Source: Myxococcales bacterium (GTDB lineage: Bacteria > Myxococcota_A > UBA9042 > GCA-2863065). Taken from it: 51,007 nt of DNA. The notes under the pieces were generated by a model. It had not been told where the DNA came from. It did not search any database and worked only from the letters and a program-made list of their open reading frames with translations. Shown here one piece after another: positions 45,378 to 51,007 of the stretch. Position numbers and translations under genes: made by a program. Position 1 is the first letter of the stretch. The number at the start of each line of letters is the position of its first letter. The stretch is taken from contig JADMJS010000427.1 of assembly GCA_018780435.1 (NCBI GenBank), positions 1 through 51,007 of the forward strand. The letters run 5' to 3'.

Positions 45378-47056
45378 GGCGTACTCGCAGAAATATCGTC
45401 AGGCATAGCATCGCGAATCCAGGTCGCGATGAGGCGGAGCTCACTCGCGGAGAGGTGCGGGTAGTCCGGCATTTCCGTGGCAGCGGCGCCATAATGAGCG
45501 AGGTGGTTCGGATCGGCGATGACGGCCGCGAGCCACGCGTTGCTCCCATACCCTCGGAGGTGCGGACCCGTGCTCTCACCGCCTTCGAGATCGTGACAAC
45601 CGCTACAGTCGCCGCCTTCGAAGTGGGCCTTGCCTGCGGCGACCATCACGGGATCGGTCGTCACCGTCCCGGACAGTGACACGAGGAACTCCGTCAGCTC
45701 GGTCAGCACCGGCTCCCCAAGCGAGGCGTAGGGCGTCATCCCGACGCCGGTGTTCTCGTCGTACTTCAGCGCCGTCAGCCCGAAGTGTTCGGGCGCGCTC
45801 GGGTTCATGAGGAAGCGCTTCACCCAGGCGCGCGAGCCGAAGCCGCGTAGGTCCGGGCCCTTGGGGGTCTCCGGCGAGCCGAGCGCGCTGACGTGGCACG
45901 AGCTGCAGGCCTCCCGCTCGAACAGCATCGCACCCTGATAGAGCGGGATGGTGCCGTCCACCGCCGCGTGTGAGCCCGCGCGTTTGGCGTAGCCCGTCGC
46001 CAGCACGCCCCGGGCCGCCACCTTCGTGAGATCCTGTTGGTAGGCCGAGTTCTCATGGTCCGCCTTCATCGCCATGGCCGTCAGTGCGCCGAGCGCGACC
46101 ACGGCGAGCCCTAGCACGCCCCCGAAGAGGGCTCTACGCGTGCCTTTGGGGTCGAGGAGCGGCATCGCGGCCAGGATGGCCCCGAGCAGGCCTGGGATCG
46201 CGGCCGTGCCTAGTACCTCCGCCGGCCCCTCGAAGGCCTTGCGGAGCGCGTAGAGCGGCATGAAGTACCACTCCGGTCGCGCGTCCACGCCCCGCGCCGC
46301 GTCAGCCGGAGCGTCGAGCGGGGCCGGGAGCCACGCCGCGAGCCCGCCGAGGACGGCGAGCACCAGCGCCGAGGCGGCGAGCTCCAGCCAGAACTGACGT
46401 CGGCCGTAGGCCTCGCCGTCGTCCACGTCGCGCGGTGCCGTCCGGCGCGTCCACGCGAGGCGCAGGAGGAGCCAGAAGATGAGCGGCGCCACGAAGACAT
46501 GGAGGGCGTAGTAGCGCGTGAGGGTGAGGTTCGTGATCGCGGCCCCGCCGAGGAGGACTCGGGCCGCGATGTCGCCGACGACCGGCATGTTCCCGATGAC
46601 CGATGCTTCGACCTGCGTCTGCCAGAAGCCGGTCTCGTCCCACGGGAGGAGGTTGCCGGTCATCGGGAAGAGCGGCAGGACACCGAGGAGCGCTACGAGG
46701 CCGAGCCACGCGGCGCCACGGGGCGACCGGTAGCTGGCCGTGAGGACGCCGTGCACCACCGCGAGCCCGAGCAGCACGATGAGGACGCTGGTGCCGACCT
46801 CGTGCACGCTGCGGATGAACGCGCCGAGGGGGACCTCGTTCACGAGGCGGTGTACCGACGGCCACGCGTCCGTCGTCGTCGGGGCGTAGTGGAAGGCCAT
46901 CGCGATGCCGGTGACCGCCATCACGAGGAAGATGGCGGCGATGCACGGCAAGAGTGCGTCGCCGAGCGACAAGCGAATCGGGCGTTCTTGGGAGCGGCGC
47001 CACGCCGAGAGGAGCCCGGTACCCGCGTCCAGATTCTGGAGTAATCGCGAGATCAT
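45374..47056 (-). CDS. Cytochrome b fused to a di-haem cytochrome c; bH haem ligands missing
   Basis: This 560-residue protein joins cytochrome b (residues about 1-345) to two cytochrome c modules (CSSCH and CSGCH). It is the quinol-oxidising subunit of a Rieske/cytochrome b complex: PEWYF, the Qo motif, is present, as are GNLLPWDETGFW and VGDIAARVLLGG. The bL ligands are kept: His 85 (RSVHEVG) and His 186 (YYALHVF). The second His of each helix, which would bind bH, is absent: Ala 99 replaces the first, and Leu 200/Ala 201 stand where the second belongs. His 102 lies three residues after Ala 99, at a position of Arg in Rhodobacter. The stop overlaps argF; the start overlaps the Rieske gene (ATGA). 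Confidence 0.92.
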   Translation of the reverse strand: MISRLLQNLDAGTGLLSAWRRSQERPIRLSLGDALLPCIAAIFLVMAVTGIAMAFHYAPTTTDAWPSVHRLVNEVPLGAFIRSVHEVGTSVLIVLLGLAVVHGVLTASYRSPRGAAWLGLVALLGVLPLFPMTGNLLPWDETGFWQTQVEASVIGNMPVVGDIAARVLLGGAAITNLTLTRYYALHVFVAPLIFWLLLRLAWTRRTAPRDVDDGEAYGRRQFWLELAASALVLAVLGGLAAWLPAPLDAPADAARGVDARPEWYFMPLYALRKAFEGPAEVLGTAAIPGLLGAILAAMPLLDPKGTRRALFGGVLGLAVVALGALTAMAMKADHENSAYQQDLTKVAARGVLATGYAKRAGSHAAVDGTIPLYQGAMLFEREACSSCHVSALGSPETPKGPDLRGFGSRAWVKRFLMNPSAPEHFGLTALKYDENTGVGMTPYASLGEPVLTELTEFLVSLSGTVTTDPVMVAAGKAHFEGGDCSGCHDLEGGESTGPHLRGYGSNAWLAAVIADPNHLAHYGAAATEMPDYPHLSASELRLIATWIRDAMPDDISASTP

Positions 47057-47637
47057 GCGCTCTCCGAAGTCCGACGCAGCGAGGCACAGGCAAGGGCGCC
47101 GACAGCCACCTTGCCGGGGACTCCGACCTTGAAGCGCACATAGCGGCAGTACAGCGTGTCACCGTCGACGCGGTGCTCCAGAACGTCGAGGTCGCGCGGC
47201 GATGGGTTCGGCACGGAGGTGTCGCGCACGCCGTCTTTCTGAAAGCGGCTGTCGTGACAGGGGCACACAAAGCCGGTGTCCTTGACCACGGTCTGGCATC
47301 CGAGGTGAGGGCAGATGGTCGAGAGCACGCTGAACTGGCCCGGCGCCGCGCCGGCGACGACCCAGACGGCGCCGATCGCCTCGTCGCGTCGCGAGAGCCA
47401 GCCATCACGCTGGGTCGCTTTGACCGTGACCAGTGTCGTCGAGCCGGCTGGGAAGCGCGAGACGGCGCCGAGGGGTACATCGGCCGCCGTGTCGCTCGGC
47501 TCGCCGGGCCATAGGGCGGTCAACGCGGCGGGGAGCGCGGCGCAGAGGCCGACTCCCGTCACGCCAGCGAGAGCGAGGAGATGACGGCGTTCGAGCGAAG
47601 GCAACGTCGCGCGATCAGAGGGCGTGTTCGAGTCCAT
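47053..47637 (-). CDS. Rieske iron-sulfur protein of the cytochrome b complex
   Basis: The 194-residue protein has an N-terminal membrane anchor (RRHLLALAGVTGVGLCAALPAAL) with a Tat-like ERRHLL element. The Rieske cluster motifs CPHLGC and CPCHDSRF, two Cys and two His, bind the [2Fe-2S] centre. It takes electrons from quinol at the Qo site and passes them to the di-haem cytochrome c part of the next gene. It is the first gene of the overlapping set Rieske, cytochrome b-c, argF and zinc-ribbon. Confidence 0.94.
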   Translation of the reverse strand: MDSNTPSDRATLPSLERRHLLALAGVTGVGLCAALPAALTALWPGEPSDTAADVPLGAVSRFPAGSTTLVTVKATQRDGWLSRRDEAIGAVWVVAGAAPGQFSVLSTICPHLGCQTVVKDTGFVCPCHDSRFQKDGVRDTSVPNPSPRDLDVLEHRVDGDTLYCRYVRFKVGVPGKVAVGALACASLRRTSESA

Positions 47638-47724
47638 AGGCGCTCGCGTGGGAAAGGTCGTGGCGGCGGGCTGATTTCGGCTCGTCGCGCGATGGGGACG
47701 CCTTCCTGAGCCGGGAGTTCGGGC

Positions 47725-49188
47725 TCAGTAGTCGACGTTCAGGCCGAAGCTTACACCGGAGGGCGTGACCATGAAGCTCGGTGTGACGCCGCCGAGCACT
47801 TCGAGGTCTGAATCGGTGTCGATGGCCGCCATGATGATGCCGGCGAGCAGCGCCGAGCCGCCGATCGAGTAGGCGATGATCGCGCCAAGCTCGAGCTTCT
47901 TTGCCGTCTCTTCGGCGGCGAACGCGTCCAGCCGCGTGATGTCGGTTCGGAGCAAGAGACCGGTCGCGGGATCGCGCTTGTAGTCGCCGTTGCTCTCGAA
48001 GTCGTAGTCCTGCCAGAGCGCCACCACGTGCAGCGCGATCGCCGCCGCGACCGCGGCCGAGCCGACCCCGATAAGCGCATAGCCGCCCGTTGAAAGGCCA
48101 CTGCCACCCTCGTCACCGACCACCACCGTCGCCCCGCCGCCGCCGAGGGGCCGCGGCCGTGCGATGAGAGACGCCCGCCCGCCCGCCGGGATGACCACAC
48201 GCTCGACGTGAGGTTCATGCCCCGGGACGGCGACCTCGACCACGACGACACCCGCTTTGAGGAGCACCGGGCCGGGTAGGGGGAGGCTCCCGGCGTCTTG
48301 ACCGTCGATACGGAGGCGGCCACCGGGGACGACCGAGGTCACGTCGAGCTCGCCCGTCGCCTGCTCCGCGTCGAGCGTCACCCGAATCGCCAAGGGCTCG
48401 CCGGGGCGCTTCTCGAGAGTCTGGAGCTTCTCCCGGTGCCCGAGCGCGGTAACCCGTATCGTGTGCGTCCCGGCCGAGAGGAGGACGGAGCATGGGCACC
48501 GGCCGAGCGGCTGGGGCGGGCTCGTCAGCAACGTCGCTTCGGCGCCGGGTGGCATGGTGTCGATGGTTGTCGGCGACGGCCGGTCCTTCAGGGGCGCCGT
48601 GAGCTGAAGGGTGCGCCCCCCGGTGACGGCGATGTCGCTGGTCCAATCGTCGTAGCCGTCGAGCTGCACCGAGACGGCGTGCCGCCCCGCCGTCAGCGGC
48701 ACCGCCGAGAGCGGCGTTTGGCCCACGACGAGCCCGTCCACCCGCACCGTCCCACCGAAAGGGACCGACTCCAGCGAGAGATAGCCGCGCGGTGGCCGCG
48801 TCTTGATGACCTTCTGGAGCGCGGCGATGCGTTTCTTCACCGCGACCCGGTCCCGCGCCTTGGGTGAGATCTTGAGGTAGTTCTCGAAGAAGCGGACGGC
48901 GTTCTCGAGATCGTCTTTGTCCTCGTGGATGCGGGCGATGTTGTAGACGAGCACCGGGTTCGGATCGAGGACGTAAGCCCCCATCAGGGCTTCGAGCGCC
49001 TCGTCGAACTTGCGCTCGGCGTAGAGCTGGCGGCCCTTCTCGAACTGCTCGCGGGCCTTGTCCTGACGCGATTGGGCGAACGCTGAGGCGCTCGTGAGGA
49101 GCGCGAGCAGGACGACGAGAGGGAGCGCGAGTCGGCGCCAAGAGCCCGCTCTGGACCATGCGTGTTCGCGAGGCGTCGGCATCACCAC
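47725..49188 (-). CDS. TPR and PEGA-domain envelope protein
   Basis: The protein of about 487 residues starts at GTG 49188 or ATG 49182, overlapping the stop of the kinase. A signal peptide (LALPLVVLLALLTSASAFA) precedes a TPR-like helical region (QFEKGRQLYAERKFDEAL, YNIARIHEDKDDLENAVRFFENYL). Then come PEGA repeats (GYLSLESVPFGGTVRVDGLVVGQTPLS and related). Two membrane helices follow late in the chain (ALIGVGSAAVAAAIAL, AIIAYSIGGSALLAGIIMAA). PEGA/TPR proteins paired with Ser/Thr kinases are common in Myxococcota-like genomes. Its function is unknown, probably envelope scaffolding or sensing in the kinase pathway. Confidence 0.85.
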   Translation of the reverse strand: MVMPTPREHAWSRAGSWRRLALPLVVLLALLTSASAFAQSRQDKAREQFEKGRQLYAERKFDEALEALMGAYVLDPNPVLVYNIARIHEDKDDLENAVRFFENYLKISPKARDRVAVKKRIAALQKVIKTRPPRGYLSLESVPFGGTVRVDGLVVGQTPLSAVPLTAGRHAVSVQLDGYDDWTSDIAVTGGRTLQLTAPLKDRPSPTTIDTMPPGAEATLLTSPPQPLGRCPCSVLLSAGTHTIRVTALGHREKLQTLEKRPGEPLAIRVTLDAEQATGELDVTSVVPGGRLRIDGQDAGSLPLPGPVLLKAGVVVVEVAVPGHEPHVERVVIPAGGRASLIARPRPLGGGGATVVVGDEGGSGLSTGGYALIGVGSAAVAAAIALHVVALWQDYDFESNGDYKRDPATGLLLRTDITRLDAFAAEETAKKLELGAIIAYSIGGSALLAGIIMAAIDTDSDLEVLGGVTPSFMVTPSGVSFGLNVDY

Positions 49189-51007
49189 TTGTCGTATCCT
49201 CCACCGCCGCCGCCGCCACCGCCGCCACCGCCGCGCTTCCGCAGCTTTACGACCAGCAGCGGGCCGTCGGCGGCCGTCAGCGTGCGCTTCACGGTCTGAT
49301 AGCCGGCCTTCTCGACGATCAGCGCCGTTCCGGGGCCTTCCGTCGCGACGGCGCCATCGACCGGGGCGTCGCCGAGGACGACGCCCGCGAGGGTCACGGT
49401 GCCGCCGGGTGGGTCCGTCTCGACCTTCACGATCACGGTCGCGGTCGTGAGCGCGACGCCGGCTCGCACGCGGGCCTCCGGGACTTCGACGTCGCGAGGC
49501 TCCAGGAGCTCCGCGAGAGGCCGCATGGTGGCGTGAACCTCGCCTTCCGTGCCGCGAAGCGCGATTCCGCTCGGAAGGGCTTCAACGGGAGCGGGGCCGG
49601 CTGGGCGTTCCGCGACGGGCTCGACCGGCGCCGCGACAATCGCCGCGGGCGGAGGCTGTGTCGTCGGGGCGTTCGACTCCGGCGCGACGGGGAGCGGCGC
49701 CGTCGCCTCTACGCGGGCGACAGCAGCCGGCACCGCCGGGGTCGGTGTCGTGGCCCGGATCACCACCGTCATGAGCGCGTACAGGGCGACGGTGGCGACA
49801 AAGCCGATCCCCGCGAGCACCCAAGGGCGATGGGTCACGGGGCGGCGATGTCCGATGCGCTCCGTGGGTGCCGGGGAGGGCCGGTCGGACCGCGCCATTC
49901 GCCGCGCGGCCGCGGCGCCCGGGACGGGGATCTCGATGACGACGCCGACGGGCCCGGTACCGCTCGGTCGTGGGGTCGGCGCCGGCTCGAAGGACTGCAG
50001 GGCGGGCCGAACGAAGGTCGGATCGTCGCCGAGCGTCGACGGGGACCCGAAGCCATCGTCTCGCGGTACCGACGTGATGACGGGCGCACTCTTGGGCGCT
50101 CTCTCTCGCGCACCCGACGGCGCTGCGGATCGAGCGGGCGCGATAGGTAGGGCCGTGGTGGGACCCGGGTCGTCCCGACGTAGCGGGAGGGGCGCGGTGA
50201 AGTCCGGGTCCGAGTCCGAGACGCGCGCCACGTCCGAGTCCAAGAGGACCAGCGCTTCTTCGGCCTCGAGCCACTCGATCGGCTCGCGGTCGGGCGTGTC
50301 GAGGTCCTCGCGGCGCCCCCCGTCGGCGTAGAAGTTGTAGCTGCGTGAGCCGGGTGGTCCCGTCTCGATGGTCGCCGCGGGCAACGCGTCCATGAGGTCC
50401 GATTGGACCTCGCGCATCGATGAATAGCGCTGCGACAGCGACTTGCGGAGCGCCCTCAGAATGACGGCTTCGATCCCCTCTGGGATGTCGAGGTCGGGCC
50501 GGGCGGCGCGAGGGGCCATCGGCTCCCGAGCGCGGTGCATCTCGAGCACGCTCATGGCGTTCTGGTCGCGGAAAGGGACCGATCCCGTCGCCATCTCGTA
50601 GAGCAAGATCCCGAGGGAGTAGATGTCGGACTGAGCGGTGGCGGCCATGCCCGTGGCCTGCTCCGGCGACATGTAAGCTGGCGTGCCGAGCATGGCGCCG
50701 TGATCGGTGAGCCCAATCGCGTGTTCGCCGGGCTCCATCATCGCCGCGATACCGAAGTCGAGGACCTTCACGAAGTCCGCGTCGGCCCGGCGATGCGTGA
50801 GGAACACGTTGTCGGGCTTCAAGTCGCGGTGGATGATGCCTTTGCTGTGGGTGGCGGCGAGGGCGTCGGCGATCTGGCAGCCAATATGGACGAGACGACC
50901 CGGTGCCATCGGGCCGAGGCGCTTGATGCGGCGTCCGAGAGTCTCGCCCTCAAGGTACTCCATCACGAAGTAGTAGCCGTGGTCGCCGAAGCGGGCGAAG
51001 TCCGTGA
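49182..51007 (-). CDS. Membrane Ser/Thr protein kinase (5' end beyond window)
   Basis: The N-terminus lies off the right edge; about 608 residues are visible, starting just before YYFVMEYLEGETL. Kinase motifs HRDLKPDNVF, LDFGIA, GTPAYMSPEQ and SDIYSLGILLYEM are intact, so it should be active. After a 200-residue Pro/Ala-rich linker is one membrane helix (WVLAGIGFVATVALYALMTVVI), then a PEGA-like domain (VKVETDPPGGTVTLAGVVLGDAPVDG). The C-terminus has twelve consecutive Gly before YDKW. This is the PknB-like layout: cytoplasmic kinase and periplasmic sensor. It is coupled to the TPR/PEGA gene downstream. Confidence 0.93.
   Translation of the reverse strand, partial: TDFARFGDHGYYFVMEYLEGETLGRRIKRLGPMAPGRLVHIGCQIADALAATHSKGIIHRDLKPDNVFLTHRRADADFVKVLDFGIAAMMEPGEHAIGLTDHGAMLGTPAYMSPEQATGMAATAQSDIYSLGILLYEMATGSVPFRDQNAMSVLEMHRAREPMAPRAARPDLDIPEGIEAVILRALRKSLSQRYSSMREVQSDLMDALPAATIETGPPGSRSYNFYADGGRREDLDTPDREPIEWLEAEEALVLLDSDVARVSDSDPDFTAPLPLRRDDPGPTTALPIAPARSAAPSGARERAPKSAPVITSVPRDDGFGSPSTLGDDPTFVRPALQSFEPAPTPRPSGTGPVGVVIEIPVPGAAAARRMARSDRPSPAPTERIGHRRPVTHRPWVLAGIGFVATVALYALMTVVIRATTPTPAVPAAVARVEATAPLPVAPESNAPTTQPPPAAIVAAPVEPVAERPAGPAPVEALPSGIALRGTEGEVHATMRPLAELLEPRDVEVPEARVRAGVALTTATVIVKVETDPPGGTVTLAGVVLGDAPVDGAVATEGPGTALIVEKAGYQTVKRTLTAADGPLLVVKLRKRGGGGGGGGGGGGYDKW

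Overview
The window is high-GC DNA with dense genes, many starting at GTG and many joined by 4-base ATGA/GTGA overlaps. It carries Cys-rich and thrombospondin-type-3 lipoproteins, a membrane Ser/Thr kinase, PEGA proteins, FG-GAP/UnbV lipoproteins, a sigma-54 response regulator and a complete cbb3 oxidase cluster. Together these suggest a predatory or social former deltaproteobacterium (Myxococcota or Bradymonadota type). This placement is inference from gene content only.

Layout. (1) 1-2170 is a rearranged strip next to the 3' end of uvrA: two copies of a 169-bp repeat, two extra fragments of the uvrA 3' end, remnants of a Cys-rich secreted protein, one intact Cys-rich lipoprotein and a small BolA/IbaG-like protein. 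(2) 2171-6360 holds uvrA and a tRNA nucleotidyltransferase homologue whose nucleotidyltransferase motifs look degenerate. (3) 6511-11859 encodes a 1782-residue lipoprotein with about 25 TSP3 calcium-binding repeats. (4) 11904-20889 (minus strand) is the cbb3 oxidase region: a fused CcoN-CcoO, CcoQ, a mono-haem CcoP, CcoG, CcoH, a TauE/SafE-like membrane protein, CcoI and CcoS. (5) 20890-24505 is the apparent control unit: a canonical sigma-54 promoter in front of ccoNO, an NtrC-type activator with its own sigma-54-like promoter, and a divergent histidine kinase whose PAS domain keeps nearly all the haem-pocket residues of FixL. A near-identical 17-bp palindrome lies upstream of both promoters.

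(6) 24615-29014 holds an unpaired CoA-transferase B subunit, a HelD-like helicase and a membrane-anchored protein of unknown function. (7) 29018-34333 (minus strand) may be an operon: a three-domain adenylation/carrier/GNAT enzyme with the architecture of insect Ebony and a beta-alanine-like specificity code, a SET-domain protein and a lipoprotein S9 peptidase. (8) 34483-43850 (plus strand) carries CstA, a MATE exporter, a NamZ muramidase, NadD, a Rossmann/DUF2520 protein, a broken small ORF and two coupled FG-GAP/UnbV lipoproteins. (9) 43870-47637 (minus strand) is a Rieske protein, a cytochrome b fused to a di-haem cytochrome c, ArgF and a small zinc-ribbon membrane protein, all overlapping. 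This cytochrome b lacks both histidines expected to bind haem bH. (10) 47725-51007 is a Ser/Thr kinase (cut by the window edge) coupled to a TPR/PEGA protein.

The three observations most worth testing are the sigma-54/FixL-like oxygen circuit of the cbb3 operon, the bacterial Ebony-like synthetase with its SET and peptidase neighbours, and the cytochrome b missing the bH ligands. No tRNA, rRNA, CRISPR array or transposase was seen.
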